DNA of 64,000 nt. Origin: DATMNI01 sp035570275 (GTDB taxonomy: Bacteria > Acidobacteriota > Terriglobia > Bryobacterales > Bryobacteraceae). A program made the position numbers and the translations under genes. The DNA is taken from contig DATMNI010000467.1 of NCBI GenBank assembly GCA_035570275.1, forward strand, positions 1 to 64,000, in the 5' to 3' direction. Of this stretch, positions 34,982 to 45,700 are shown one piece after another. The first letter of the stretch is position 1. The number at the start of each line of letters is the position of its first letter. The notes beneath the pieces are model-generated. The model was not told the DNA's origin. It did not search any database and saw only the letters and a list, made by a program, of their open reading frames with translations.

Positions 34982-36601
34982 ATGGCGAAGCTTCGCTGCC
35001 TTCTCATCCTTCTCTGCCTTGTAATTCTTGATGCGGCGTGCGCAATGGCGCAGACGGTGGAGGGAAGCGTGTTCGACGCCGCGACGGGCGCCGGCGTGGG
35101 CGGCGTCAAGGTGGAACTGCTCAAGGGAGGAACGCCGTTTTATGAAACTGCCACGGATGGCGGGGGCCGTTTCCGATTCGACGACGTCAGAGAGGGCGAT
35201 TACGCGGCCCGCTACCAGTCGCCCGACTATTGGTTGACAGCCAGCCCGTCGGATTACCGGTTGTTTCGTGTGGCCGCGGAAAGCCCGGTAAAGCTGGAAG
35301 CCAGGCTGATGCCGTGGTCCAGGATTTCCGGCCGCGTGGTGGACAGGCGGGGCAACGGCGTGGCCAAGGCTCGAGTGGAACTGACCGGATCGGGGATGGT
35401 GGCCAATGGGCGCACCTACCTGCGAACTTCCTGGGGCGGCGGTGGTGGCGGGCAGTTGAACGAGGCGCCGATGGCCATGACGCTCACGGGGAACACCGAC
35501 GCCCATGGAAAGTTCGAGGTGCAACTGATGCCCGGCACTTACGGACTATCCGTGGTTCCGCCGCCGGAGTTGAAGCCACCCGATCCGGAACCGGACGGTC
35601 CCGTGCTGGCATGGAAGCGAACCTATTACCCCAACGTGGCCCTGGCGGACGCGGCATCGAAGATCGTCGTGTTGCCCGGCGGCGAGGTTGCGGATGTCGA
35701 ACTGAAACTGCTGGCGGTCCCTGTGCATGCGGTTCGCGGCGTGGTGCTCAACCCCGACGGCACGCCGGCGCCGCGGGTGGCGATAGCTGTGGGCGAAGGG
35801 CCCCGCTCCGCTTCGGTGGAATCGAAACCCGATGGCACATTCGAGTTTCCGGCCGTGGCGGAAGGCGAATGGCGCTTCTCGGCCGAAGCGCAGCGGGGTG
35901 GGGTGAAGCTGCGAGCCACGGAGTGGATTGAAGTCAGCAGACACGACTTGGAGAACGTGAAACTGCGCCTCGTCGCGCCGTTGACGCTGCGAGGCAAAGT
36001 GGTCATGGAAGTGCCGAAAGACGCGCCCGCGCCAAGGCTGGGCCCCCTCATCCTGTCCCTCGCGGGAGGCCGCACCCGCGGTGAGGGTGATCTGGGATTC
36101 ATAGCAGCAGTGTCGGCTAACCCCGATGCCAAGGGCGATTTCATCGTTCAGAATGCCTACCCTGGCGTGTACCGGCTGGGGCCGCTGTTTCAACCGGTGC
36201 CGCCACCGTACTACCTGGATTCGGTCCAGGTTGGGGGCGCGAATCTGGCGGTGCAAGAAGTGGAGGTTTCGTCCGATGCCGCCATCACGGTGGTCTACAA
36301 GACCGACGGCGGCACGGTGCGCGGCAAAGTAGAGAACTGCGCTTCGGGCGGCGTGGTGTTGGTTCCCAGCGACCCGGCCCTTCGACATCCGGGATTCTCC
36401 AAATCGGGACCGTGCGATGCCAGCGGCTATTACGAAGTTCGCGCGGTGCGCCCTGGAGACTACTACGCGTTGGCGTTTGCCGGGAACGGCCCAGTCCTGG
36501 CGTTGGATGACGCACTGCTCAACAATGCAGTCAAAGTCACGGTACGGGCCGGCGAAGCGTCGTCGGCCGACCTGCGGACCGTTACAAGGCCGGTGTATTG
36601 A
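34982..36601 (+). CDS. Exported protein with carboxypeptidase-regulatory-like repeats
   Basis: 539 residues with a signal peptide (residues 4-23). Several Ig-like beta-sandwich units of the CarboxypepD_reg type can be seen: about 25-105 (VEGSVFDAATGAGVGGVKVE), 112-200 (ISGRVVDRRGNGVAKARVEL), 250-330 (VRGVVLNPDGTPAPRVAIAV) and 430-520 (TVRGKVENCASGGVVLVPS). No catalytic domain or TonB barrel is present. Such proteins are common in Acidobacteria and may bind glycans or help at the cell surface; role is inferred. Starts 18 bases after the esterase stop. Confidence 0.85.
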   Translation: MAKLRCLLILLCLVILDAACAMAQTVEGSVFDAATGAGVGGVKVELLKGGTPFYETATDGGGRFRFDDVREGDYAARYQSPDYWLTASPSDYRLFRVAAESPVKLEARLMPWSRISGRVVDRRGNGVAKARVELTGSGMVANGRTYLRTSWGGGGGGQLNEAPMAMTLTGNTDAHGKFEVQLMPGTYGLSVVPPPELKPPDPEPDGPVLAWKRTYYPNVALADAASKIVVLPGGEVADVELKLLAVPVHAVRGVVLNPDGTPAPRVAIAVGEGPRSASVESKPDGTFEFPAVAEGEWRFSAEAQRGGVKLRATEWIEVSRHDLENVKLRLVAPLTLRGKVVMEVPKDAPAPRLGPLILSLAGGRTRGEGDLGFIAAVSANPDAKGDFIVQNAYPGVYRLGPLFQPVPPPYYLDSVQVGGANLAVQEVEVSSDAAITVVYKTDGGTVRGKVENCASGGVVLVPSDPALRHPGFSKSGPCDASGYYEVRAVRPGDYYALAFAGNGPVLALDDALLNNAVKVTVRAGEASSADLRTVTRPVY

Positions 36602-36722
36602 CTGGCGGCTACCTTAGCGCAAGATCCGGTAATCCGGGCCTGAAACGCTACTCGTACCGGCGCCCGCCACCTGTCCACACCCCCGCGCCCCGCCCCCCGG
36701 CCACGCCCCTCCGCATTTCGCA

Positions 36723-36728
36723 TATAAT
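36723..36728 (+). promoter_or_regulatory. TATAAT -10 box upstream of korAB
   Basis: Perfect TATAAT, 52 bases before the korA ATG at 36781. A matching -35 is not obvious, so strength and sigma factor are uncertain. Confidence 0.4.
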
Positions 36729-36780
36729 TGAAAAGAACCGTGAACTGGGCCACACTCCCCGCAAAAAGGATTCCCTATCG

Positions 36781-38625
36781 ATGTCAACTCTAGAAGTCTC
36801 CCCGGCGGAATCGCTGCCGGGCCAATCAGGCCACGCCGTTATTAATGACTTCAGCATCCAAGTCGCAACGGTGAATGGCTCCGGCAGCCAGACTGCCAAT
36901 ACCGTCCTGATGCGCTCTCTTTTTCAAATGGGTATACCCGTTTCCGGGAAGAACATGTTCCCGTCCAACATCGCCGGATTGCCCACGTGGTTTACCATCC
37001 GCGCCAGCCAGCACGGATACATCGGCCGCCGGAAGGAAATCGATTTCCTGGTGGCCATGAACCCGGAAACCGCGCGCGAAGACGTCATGCACCTGGATAG
37101 CGGCGCCGCCGTCGTCTATGACGCGCCGCTGAAACTCAACGAACTGCGCAGCGATCTGCACTTTTACCCCGTACCCTTCGATAAAATCGTCGCCCCCGTT
37201 TGCCCCGAAGCCAAGCTCCGCAAACTGGTGCGCAACATGATCTACGATGGCGTGGTAGCGCAGTTGCTCTCCATTGAAATGGCGGAGATCCACAACGCGC
37301 TGGTCAAGCAGTTCGGCAAGAAGAAGGCGAAGGCCGTCGAACTGAATTGGGGCGCCTGCCAGGCCGGCTTCGATTTCGCCGCCAGGACGTTCACCAAGTC
37401 CGACCCCTTCCGCGTGGCACGCATGAACGGAACCGCGGGCAAGATCATCATAGATGGCAACGCCGCCTGCGCCCTGGGCTGCATGTTCGCCGGGGTCACG
37501 GTGGTCACCTGGTACCCCATCACGCCTTCGTCATCGCTGGTCGAAACTCTGATCGGCTATATGCGGCGCTTCCGCCACGAACCGGAAACCGGCAAAGCCA
37601 CCTACGCCATCGTGCAGGCCGAAGACGAACTGGCCTCCATCGGCATGGCTCTTGGCGCCGGCTGGGCGGGCGCCCGTTCCATGACCGCCACGGCCGGTCC
37701 CGGCATCTCGCTCATGTCCGAATTCATCGGATTGGGCTACTACGCCGAGATCCCCACGGTGGTGTTTGACGTGGAGCGCGTCGGCCCCTCCACCGGCCTG
37801 CCCACGCGCACCCAGCAGGGCGACCTGCTGACCACGGCTTTTCTCTCCCACGGCGATACCAGGCACCCCATGTTCTTCCCTGGCTCGCCCGAAGAGTGCT
37901 TCTCCATGTCCATCGAAGCCTTCGATTTCGCGGAGAAGTTTCAGACCCCCCTGTTCGTCATGACCGATCTCGATCTCGGCATGAACAACTGGATGGCCGA
38001 CCCCTTCCCGTACCCCGAGAAGCCCATCGCGCGCGGCAAGGTTCTCACCGCCGAAGACCTGGAAAAACTCGGCGGCTTCGCCCGCTACAAGGATGTGGAT
38101 GGCGATGGCGTCGGCTACCGCACGCTCCCCGGCACCAACCACCCCAACGCCGCCTACTTCACCCGCGGCAGCGGCCACAACGCCAAGGCGCAGTACACCG
38201 AGCGCGAAGACGATTACATCAACAACATGGATCGCCTGTCGCACAAGTTCGAGGTGATGCGCAAATACGTGCCCGAACCCGAGGTGCGGGTCGCCGAAAA
38301 CGCCAGGATCGGCTTCGTCGCCCTGGGCACTTCCGATTACGCCGTGCGCGAAAGCTGCGACCAGTTGAAGGCCGAGTATGAGATTGACGCCAGCTACCTG
38401 CGCCTCCGGGCCTACCCCTTCACCGAACACCTGCTCGATTTCATCCGCCGCCACGACCGCGTCTACGTAGTGGATCAGAACCGCGACGGCCAGTTGCTGG
38501 GCCTGATGCGCCTGGAGCTCGAGGTGGATCTAATCGCCAAACTGCGTAGCTTGCGTTACTACGGCGGGCTGCCGCTGGATGCGCGCACCGTCACCGACGA
38601 AGTCATCAAACAGGAGGGCAAATGA
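36781..38625 (+). CDS. korA: 2-oxoacid:ferredoxin oxidoreductase, fused gamma-alpha subunit
   Basis: 614 residues from the ATG at 36781. The gamma domain comes first (about 25-200; GSGSQTANTVLMRSLFQMG), then the alpha domain (about 230-600; VTWYPITPSSSLVETL, TATAGPGISLMSEFIGLGYY and EIPTVVFDVERVGPSTGLP). With KorB it converts a 2-oxoacid, probably 2-oxoglutarate, plus CoA to the acyl-CoA and CO2 with ferredoxin as acceptor, as in the KorAB enzymes of actinobacteria and other aerobes. Its 3' end overlaps korB by four bases (ATGA), so they are translationally coupled. The specific substrate is inferred from the fused architecture. Confidence 0.92.
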   Translation: MSTLEVSPAESLPGQSGHAVINDFSIQVATVNGSGSQTANTVLMRSLFQMGIPVSGKNMFPSNIAGLPTWFTIRASQHGYIGRRKEIDFLVAMNPETAREDVMHLDSGAAVVYDAPLKLNELRSDLHFYPVPFDKIVAPVCPEAKLRKLVRNMIYDGVVAQLLSIEMAEIHNALVKQFGKKKAKAVELNWGACQAGFDFAARTFTKSDPFRVARMNGTAGKIIIDGNAACALGCMFAGVTVVTWYPITPSSSLVETLIGYMRRFRHEPETGKATYAIVQAEDELASIGMALGAGWAGARSMTATAGPGISLMSEFIGLGYYAEIPTVVFDVERVGPSTGLPTRTQQGDLLTTAFLSHGDTRHPMFFPGSPEECFSMSIEAFDFAEKFQTPLFVMTDLDLGMNNWMADPFPYPEKPIARGKVLTAEDLEKLGGFARYKDVDGDGVGYRTLPGTNHPNAAYFTRGSGHNAKAQYTEREDDYINNMDRLSHKFEVMRKYVPEPEVRVAENARIGFVALGTSDYAVRESCDQLKAEYEIDASYLRLRAYPFTEHLLDFIRRHDRVYVVDQNRDGQLLGLMRLELEVDLIAKLRSLRYYGGLPLDARTVTDEVIKQEGK

Positions 38626-39677
38626 GCACTACGTTGACCACACCGGGCGCTCCTCCGCCCAAGAAAGTGAACCACATCGGGCTGGAGGTTATCAACTATA
38701 AAGGAAGCAGGACCACCTTGTGCGCCGGCTGCGGCCACAACTCCATTTCCGAGCGCATCGTGGAGTGCTTCTATGAACTCGGCGTCCAACCCTGGTCGGT
38801 CGCCAAGTTTTCGGGCATTGGCTGCTCATCCAAGTCGCCCGCCTACTTCCTGGGCCTGTCCCACGGCTTCAACGGCGTCCACGGCCGCATGCCGGCCATC
38901 GCCACCGGCGCCCTGCTGGCCAACAAGAACCTCCTGGGCATTGGGATAACCGGCGACGGAGATACCGCCTCCATCGGCATCGGCCAGTTCATGCACCTGG
39001 TGCGCCGCAACCTGCCGTTGATCTACGTCATTGAAAACAATGGCGTATATGGCTTAACCAAAGGCCAGTTCTCGGCCACGGCCGACGTGGGTTCCACGCT
39101 CAAGACAGGCACTGTCAATGACTTGCCGCCATTCGATTGCTGCGCCCTGGCGCTCCGGTGGGGCGCCACTTTCGTGGCCCGCTCCTTCAGCGGCGACAAA
39201 AGGCAGATGCAAGCCATTCTCAAGACCGCCATCGCCCACAAGGGCCTTTCCGTCATCGACGTCATCTCCCCCTGCGTGACTTTCAACGACCACCAGGGCT
39301 CCACCAAGAGCTATAGTTACATGAAGGACCACGAATCCATGCTCCAAGAGTTAGATTTCGTGCCGTTTTTCGAAGACATTTCGGTGGAAATCGCCGAGGG
39401 CGAAGTTACCGATGTCCAGATGCACGATGGATCGCACCTGCGCATCCGCAAACTCGGCCGCGATTTCGATCCGACCGACCGGCTGGCCGCGCTGACCGTC
39501 CTGGAAGAGGCCGAAGGCAAGGGCGAAGTCCTTACCGGTGTTCTATATGTGAGCCCCAACAAGCCTACGTTCCTGGATCAGCTAAACGTAACCGATGAGG
39601 CCGTGGCAACCCTGCCGGAGTCCAGAACAAGACCGCCCAAGGCTGTTCTGGACCAGGTAATGGACGAGCTTCGCTAG
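38622..39677 (+). CDS. korB: 2-oxoacid:ferredoxin oxidoreductase, beta subunit
   Basis: 351 residues. The beta subunit binds thiamine diphosphate and an iron-sulfur cluster. Cluster cysteines are in LCAGCGHNSIS (about 26-36) and GIGCSSKSPAY (about 65-75), with a third later (SPCVTF). The TPP motif is GDGDTASIGIGQFMHLVRRN (about 112-131) and NNGVYGLTKGQ follows, as in KorB and OFOR beta. Coupled to korA by the ATGA overlap and followed by an intrinsic terminator. Confidence 0.93.
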   Translation: MSTTLTTPGAPPPKKVNHIGLEVINYKGSRTTLCAGCGHNSISERIVECFYELGVQPWSVAKFSGIGCSSKSPAYFLGLSHGFNGVHGRMPAIATGALLANKNLLGIGITGDGDTASIGIGQFMHLVRRNLPLIYVIENNGVYGLTKGQFSATADVGSTLKTGTVNDLPPFDCCALALRWGATFVARSFSGDKRQMQAILKTAIAHKGLSVIDVISPCVTFNDHQGSTKSYSYMKDHESMLQELDFVPFFEDISVEIAEGEVTDVQMHDGSHLRIRKLGRDFDPTDRLAALTVLEEAEGKGEVLTGVLYVSPNKPTFLDQLNVTDEAVATLPESRTRPPKAVLDQVMDELR

Positions 39678-39790
39678 CCCGATTTCCTTCTACCAGCAAA
39701 ATTTACGGCCTTGGTGATTGCTTTAGCCGCCGCTTAGTGATAAGATCATGCCGGTCTGTCATCCTCCGAGACAGATTGCAGTAGAACCTT

Positions 39791-39824
39791 AAGCTCCACG
39801 CGTAAGTTGCGTGGGGCTTTTTTT
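39791..39824 (+). terminator. Rho-independent terminator after korB
   Basis: Eleven-base stem AAGCTCCACGC paired with GCGTGGGGCTT (one G-T wobble), a loop of about eight bases and a run of seven T. A smaller hairpin (TCTGTC/GACAGA) precedes it at about 39756-39776, so the segment could also be the end of a short RNA. Confidence 0.85.
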
Positions 39825-40412
39825 CTTCAGTCGTATTCTGAACTTGTAGCCGGGCAAGTAGGATCGACTCTGCGGGCCGCTCCGGCAGTACAGCGCATCC
39901 ATGACTCTCAGTACATCCGTACTCTCCTCCGGATACTCTACGGGCGCTGGCCGCACTCTTTGCATTTGCTAACTTCACAAGAAAGCCCGCACTCCTCCGT
40001 CAAACGCCACCAATTATCGGCGCTAGCCCACATCGGGCTGAAGACGAACGATCCAGCCGGCAACTGGTAACTTGAATTACCACGATCTTCCATGGCCGCG
40101 ATCTCCACTTCCACACCGGTCAACCTGAAAACGGCAGTTAGCCGGGAGCAAGGAAGGTTCATGAGCGACGCCGCGGTTCCCCCGATCCGATTCCCCACGC
40201 CCGCTACCCCAGCGCGCAAACCTGGTACACCTAAAGAAGGCAGCCAAGAAGGGACTATGAGATTTGCGCCTTGCAGAGGCCTGGCGCAACGCTTGCCACC
40301 GCTCGATTCGCAGTGGCGCATAGCTACGGTTTTGCGAGTTGCGCGCCGTTCTCGATCGAAGCCCCGAGCCCGGTGTGTCAAGCGCCAGCGGAAAACATTC
40401 GAAGGAGTTCCC
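39825..40412. other. Intergenic region without a recognised gene
   Basis: About 590 bases between the korB terminator and the VOC-protein start. A plus-strand frame runs in from 40092 but lacks any domain and ends in the VOC protein, whose own start is well supported. Nothing else recognised. Confidence 0.5.
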
Positions 40413-40787
40413 ATGCCGTCATTCAAGAAAATCATGCCCGTCCTGCGAGTACAAGAAATGTCGGAAGCCATCGACTGGTACACTCGATTGCTGGGCTTTG
40501 ACCTGTGCTGGCGTTCTCCAGGCGATGGCGATGGCGAAAACTGCATGCTGCAGGCCGGAGAAATCAGTCTGATGTTGTCTACTGGCTCCCATTTGGGCGC
40601 CAAGCCCGCATTCAGCGGGACATTGTACGTCGAGATGGATGGCGTGCGGGAGTTCTTCACGCAGATTATGGACGAGGTTGAAATCGTATGGCCTCTGGAA
40701 TCGATGGACTACGGCACCATCGAGTTCGGCATCCGGGACCGCGATGGGTATACTCTCGCCTTTGCGGAGCATGCACCACAGACGTGA
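40413..40787 (+). CDS. VOC-superfamily (glyoxalase/bleomycin-resistance-like) protein
   Basis: 124 residues with the vicinal-oxygen-chelate fold: two beta-alpha-beta-beta-beta units, IMPVLRVQEMSEAIDWYTRLL and the second half beginning GTLYVEMDGVREFF, ending FGIRDRDGYTLAFAEH. Start ATG at 40413 has GAAGGAG six bases upstream. Metal ligands are partly present (E of FAEH); the exact function (binding protein, dioxygenase or detoxification) cannot be decided. Convergent with the amidohydrolase. Confidence 0.85.
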   Translation: MPSFKKIMPVLRVQEMSEAIDWYTRLLGFDLCWRSPGDGDGENCMLQAGEISLMLSTGSHLGAKPAFSGTLYVEMDGVREFFTQIMDEVEIVWPLESMDYGTIEFGIRDRDGYTLAFAEHAPQT

Positions 40788-40867
40788 GGTCCGGCCGCGA
40801 CGCGATTGGCGGCGATTCCGCGCGGTCGATCTACGATTCGCGCCAGCCAGACCAGGGGTGTCGCGAC

Positions 40868-42265
40868 TTACTTCGGCGCGCCCACCGCCATGTCGTTCCT
40901 GACGATCTTGCCGCCTTTCATCACAAACCTTACTCGCTGCAGTTCGGTGATATCGGCCAACGGGTCACCGGATACGGCGATCAAGTCGGCGTATTTACCC
41001 TTGTCTATGGATCCGATCTGGTCCTGCCAACCCATGGCTTCGGCGTTGATCATGGTTCCGCTCTGGATGGCCCTGGCGGGGGTCAAGCCCGCACGCTTCA
41101 CCAGCCACTCAAAGTCGAGCGCCTGGGTCCCATGAGCGTAAGTCGACCCATCGGCGCCGCTGCCCATCATGACTTTGATTCCCTTGGTAGCCGCCGCCAT
41201 GGACGCAGCCTTCTCGAAAATGGGAATGATCCGGTACTTGCCGCCGGTATTCCTGGCATCGGTATCGTCCATGTACGGCTCGGTGTAGCGGACCCCGGTC
41301 GGATCGTAATAAAGCCCCTTGGCGGCCATCATGTTGACCTGCTCCTGGTTCAAGCCAAATCCGTGCTCGATGGTGTCGCAGCCGGCGACGATGGCGTTTC
41401 TCTGCCCCTCGCCCCCATAGACGTGGCAGGCCGCCCTCTTGCCGAGGCGATGCGTCTCGTCGATGAGCGCCTGCAATACCGGCAAGGGATAAGTCACCTG
41501 GTATTGGTCCTCGCCGGTGGCAGTGAAAGAATATCCGCCCGCCGGGTACAGCTTGATCCAATCGGCGCCGCGCCCAATCTGCTCCCTCACGGCGGCGCGC
41601 GCCTCGTCAACCGAGCGCACCACGGTGCTGGCTAGTGGGTTCTCCGGAACCGCTGGGTTGGGGGGCTGGTTGCGAGGCGTGGCGCCCCACACGATGCCCA
41701 GGGTCGACACTTGATACCGGGGGCCGTCGAAGCGGCCCTGGTTAATGGCATTGCGGATCTCGACGTCGCCGTATCCATTACCGTGGGAACTCATATCCCT
41801 TGCCGCCGTGAACCCCGCCCGCAGATTGGCCTGCACATTCTGCACGGCGATCAGCATCGCAAGTTCCGTCGTCCCCTTTGGGCCGCGCGTGTTGAACATG
41901 TGCGTGTGGGCGTCGATCAAGCCGGGCAGGACCGTCGCCCGGCTGAGGTCAATTACCGGGACTCCAGCCGGAATCCGCACGCGATCTTCCGGTCCGGCGT
42001 CCGTGATTCGGTCACCCGATATGAGCACCACCTGTCTGGTCAACATCCGGCCGGTCCTGGTGTCAAAAAGCCGGCCGGCCCGGACCGCGATCGCGCCAGC
42101 AGCCGGAGGGCACCGATAGACGCCGCCGTCCGCGCCCACGCACGGTACCGGCCCGGCCCCTCGCCACGGAGCCGGCGGCGCCTGAACCTGCGCCCAAAAC
42201 GCCGTCGCGCTCAGTAACGTCCCGAACACGGCGGCCCGCATCGATTTGCTTCCCGGCAGTCTCAT
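40868..42265 (-). CDS. Exported metal-dependent amidohydrolase
   Basis: 465 residues with a signal peptide (about 8-26). Amidohydrolase-superfamily TIM barrel with a binuclear metal site: H120 and H122 in LIDAHTHM, K238 in DWIKLYPAGG (carboxylated lysine position), H281 in CHVYGG, H301 in TIEHGFGL and D372 in GSGADGS. Similar to imidazolonepropionase-type and prolidase-type (Sgx-like) secreted hydrolases that cut Xaa-Pro or other amides; substrate inferred only broadly. The ATG at 42263-42265 has AAGGA about eight bases upstream. A small protein gene precedes it by 56 bases on the same strand. Confidence 0.9.
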   Translation of the reverse strand: MRLPGSKSMRAAVFGTLLSATAFWAQVQAPPAPWRGAGPVPCVGADGGVYRCPPAAGAIAVRAGRLFDTRTGRMLTRQVVLISGDRITDAGPEDRVRIPAGVPVIDLSRATVLPGLIDAHTHMFNTRGPKGTTELAMLIAVQNVQANLRAGFTAARDMSSHGNGYGDVEIRNAINQGRFDGPRYQVSTLGIVWGATPRNQPPNPAVPENPLASTVVRSVDEARAAVREQIGRGADWIKLYPAGGYSFTATGEDQYQVTYPLPVLQALIDETHRLGKRAACHVYGGEGQRNAIVAGCDTIEHGFGLNQEQVNMMAAKGLYYDPTGVRYTEPYMDDTDARNTGGKYRIIPIFEKAASMAAATKGIKVMMGSGADGSTYAHGTQALDFEWLVKRAGLTPARAIQSGTMINAEAMGWQDQIGSIDKGKYADLIAVSGDPLADITELQRVRFVMKGGKIVRNDMAVGAPK

Positions 42266-42321
42266 CGCCAAGTCCTTCAGGTCTTTTCCGCGTGGATTCC
42301 GAGCATGCCAGCCGCTCCCCC

Positions 42322-42525
42322 TCACCCCACGCACTCCAGAATATAGTACTTCTTGCCGTCGTCCCGCGCGATCTGTCCCACGATCGTCCACTCCCGCCCG
42401 TCGGCAATGTAGATGCGCCGGTACGAATCGTACTCCACGCCGATTTCCCGCCGCAGGCGATCCTGCTCCACCTCGCGCGTGTCTCCCGGCGACCAGGAGT
42501 TCTTGGCAATCGGAAACGGGTCCAT
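42322..42525 (-). CDS. Small hypothetical protein
   Basis: 67 residues from the ATG at 42523-42525: MDPFPIAKNSWSPGDTREVE to the end ARDDGKKYYILECVG. Soluble, no signal, beta-rich with a compact DGREWTIVG segment. No family recognised. Same strand and 56 bases upstream of the amidohydrolase, so they may be co-transcribed. A longer frame to 42768 exists but its extra part crosses a degenerate repeat. Confidence 0.6.
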   Translation of the reverse strand: MDPFPIAKNSWSPGDTREVEQDRLRREIGVEYDSYRRIYIADGREWTIVGQIARDDGKKYYILECVG

Positions 42526-42589
42526 GAGCCTGATTATCGCGCCTGCAGCCGCCGCCCGGAGGTTTGGGGCCTGGGCGAATGGCCTCCGC

Positions 42590-42655
42590 TGGCGGCGATT
42601 AACAATCCGCCGGACCGGGCGCCGGACACAAAGGGTACCCCTAACAACCTGTCCC
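42590..42655. repeat. Degenerate palindromic repeat copy F
   Basis: GGCGGCGATTAACAATCCGCC then AATCCGCCGGACC, AAAGG, ACCCC, ACCTGTCCCAC. Shares order and wording with 54178-54222, forming a sub-type of the palindromic family. Confidence 0.6.
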
Positions 42656-42796
42656 ACGAACATGAAGCGGAGTGCGGATTTGAGCGCCCCGATTATGATA
42701 TTGTGGCGTTGCTGCTTTTCCGATATTGACGAAGGGCGGGCTCGTGGTGCTCCGTCGCACGCCATCATTGTTGTGGGTTGACAGAATAGTTGGCGC

Positions 42797-45700
42797 TCAG
42801 AACAGAAGCTTCAGAGCCAGTTGCGCCGAGCGCGGGCCGCCAATTTGATAAAGCGGATTGAGGCCGCCGTTCTGGCCGCCGCCCCCCAGCGAGGCTCCCA
42901 GCATTTGAGTGGATTGCCCGAATAGAGGAGAGCTCAGATAGTTCACGGGCGGGCCGAAATTGGCGTGGTTGAAGATGTTGAAGAAATCGGCCCGCGCCTG
43001 AAGAGAAAGCCGCTCCCGGAGTTTGAACTGCCTCCGCAACGTCAAATCGACCTGCGTCACGCCGAATCCGTTCAGCGCGTTGCGTCCCAAGGTTCCTTGG
43101 ACCGGTCCGGTGGGTGCCGTGAATGCCGCCTTGTTAATTCTCTTTCCGCCGGCGACGTTCCGATCGGCAATCCAGAGCGGCACTCCAGGAACCAGATTTG
43201 TACGCTGCACGCTGGAGGCTCCTGACAGGTAGCCGCCGAAGGGATTCAGTCCGGTTACCACATTCACCGGCGGCGCGGTGCGAGCGTAAACGATCGAATC
43301 CGTCGACCAGTTTCCGAAGATCGACTTCCACATTCCGCTGCCTGGCGCGGGAATGTTATAGGAAATTGCGCCGGAGAACGTGTGCCGGATGTCGTAGTCG
43401 GAGGAACCGCGCTCCGAAGAGGAAACTCCCGGCGGCACGTTCAGGTAATAGGCATCGGAGGAAGCATTGTCGATCGAATGCGCCCAGGTATAAGACAAGA
43501 GCGTCTGGAGACCGTGCGAGAACCGATGGCGGAACTGGGCTTGTAGCGCCTGATAGCTGGAGTCCGGCCCATTCCGCGTTAAATCAAACTCGCCGGTAAA
43601 GTTGGCGTTCGGTGCAGTGTAAAGATCCTGCCGCATCAGCTTTCGGCCCGCTGCGCCGAGGTAGGTGACCGTGAGGACGTCGGCCCTTCCCAGTGTTCTT
43701 TCCACCGCCGCGTTCCACTCATACGTTCTGGGTAATACGTGATTCGGATCTACCACGGCAAGGTACGAGACCGGGGGAGTCGTCGTAAAAGGAACCGGAG
43801 CCGCATTGGCAACGCTCAGTGGGAACGAGGTATTGAGAATGGTCCTGGTCTGAACGTATGGGAAAGCGCCCATCGCATTCGCCACAGTGGAGTATCCGAG
43901 ATCGTAAAAGATGCCGGCGCCTGCGCTGAGGACAAGATTGGGAAGAGGCTGCCAGGCCACACCGAGCCGCGGAGCGAAATCGTCTTTTTGCGGATGCCAC
44001 AAGGGCGTGCCCTGCGGAGCCAGTGTCATAGTTGCGAAATTATTCACCTGAGTGACGGTAAACGGAAGAGTGCCATTAGGCGATGAAGGCGCGGCATTGT
44101 ACTCCCACCGTACTCCGTAGGTAATCGTCAACGTTCGCGTGGCCTTCCAGGTATCCTGGGCGAACAGGCTCCAGTTTGAGAAGATTAGCTCACCGGGGGT
44201 TCTTGAACCTACGGCCGCCTGAGGCGCTGTGTTAGCAAGGATGTTTGACAAAGAACCGAAGACATATTGCACCTGATAGGGTACAAATGTGGTCTCCGGA
44301 CTAAGGCGGCGATAGTCAAACCCGAACTTCATCTGGTGCGCTCCAACGATATGGGAAATGCTGTCGGCTACGTTGATCTGTTGCTGCAAGTTGTCTCCCT
44401 GCTTGCCAGTGATGAATTTAAGCCCATAGGGACTAAAATCCCCGAAAAAAGCAAAACTGGAGTTCTGCGGAAGAGCACCCGATGGGTATAGCGCTGACTC
44501 CGGAGGAGGCACTGCTCCCCCGAAATTGTCGAGCATCAAGGAAATCGCCGCTCGGTTCCGACTGTAATTGAAGCGGAACTCATTGGTCGAGCGGGGGCTA
44601 AGCGCTTGGCTGGTGCCGAGGGTCAGGCTCCGGGTGTGATACTTTAAATTCGAAACGTTGCTATAGGTCGCTCTATAAGCACCGCCGGCACGCTGGTCTA
44701 GGGTCGACGGAGCGTCGCTGTACCTTCCGAAGATAGTCACTCTTCGCCATGGCAGATAATCGATGCGAATGCCGGAAGAGTTCAGCGTGGAGGGATCGGA
44801 GTAGCTCGCCGAAAATGCCGCCGTTCCATTTCCCAAGTCCGGTCCGTTGGGTAATGGGAAGGCGTTGAGCAGCGGCTGGACCGCCGCGGGCGCAGTCTGG
44901 CGCGACGCAAGCGAAGGCACGTATGTCTGCGCAACGTGGGGCTGGCGTACCCTCAGCCCCTCGTACGATCCAAAGAAGAAGAGCTTGTCTTTGACGATCG
45001 GCCCTCCCAAAACGCCGCCGAAATCGTTCTGCCGGAGTTGCGGCCTTGACAGAGCGTTGCGGTTGGCGAACCAATCGTTGGCATCGAGCTTGTCATTGCG
45101 AAAGTACTCGAACGCAGTGCCGTGAAATGTATTAGTGCCGGACTTGGTCACCACCGATATCTGAGCGCCTGGAGTTCGCCCATATTCCGGCGCAAACGTG
45201 GAAGTCTGAATACGGAACTCTTCGAGCGCATCCAGCGACACCAGGTTGCTGGTCCCTCCAAATGCGCTGGTTGCCGGAAGCTGGCCGGCCCCGCTCTGGC
45301 CCATATTGGTGCCACTTCCAGCATTCCCCAGGTTGACGCTCGCTCCATCCACCAGGAAAGAATTTGCGTCCGGCCGCTGGCCATTCACACTGAATTGCCC
45401 CCCCTCGTATTGGTTGGAGGGGATCAGCACCACACCCGGTGCCAGATCGATGAGGGAGCTGAAGCTGCGCCCGTTCAAGGGCAGGTTTTCCACAAACCGG
45501 TTGCCGATCACAGTACTCACCGATGCGTCGGAGGTGTTAAGCAGCGGCGCGCTGCCCTCCACCGTGATACTTTCTGCGTTGCTGCCGATAGTCAGCGCGA
45601 AATCCAGCCGTGCGCGTTGACCGACCTCGACTGTAATCCCATTCTGGTGGATTGCTTTGAACCCCATTGCCTCAACGGTGAGGTTGTATGGGCCGGGTAG

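Noticed and set aside
40092..40412. N-terminal extension of the VOC protein
   Set aside because: The ATG at 40413 has a strong ribosome site and starts the fold exactly; the upstream part has no domain.
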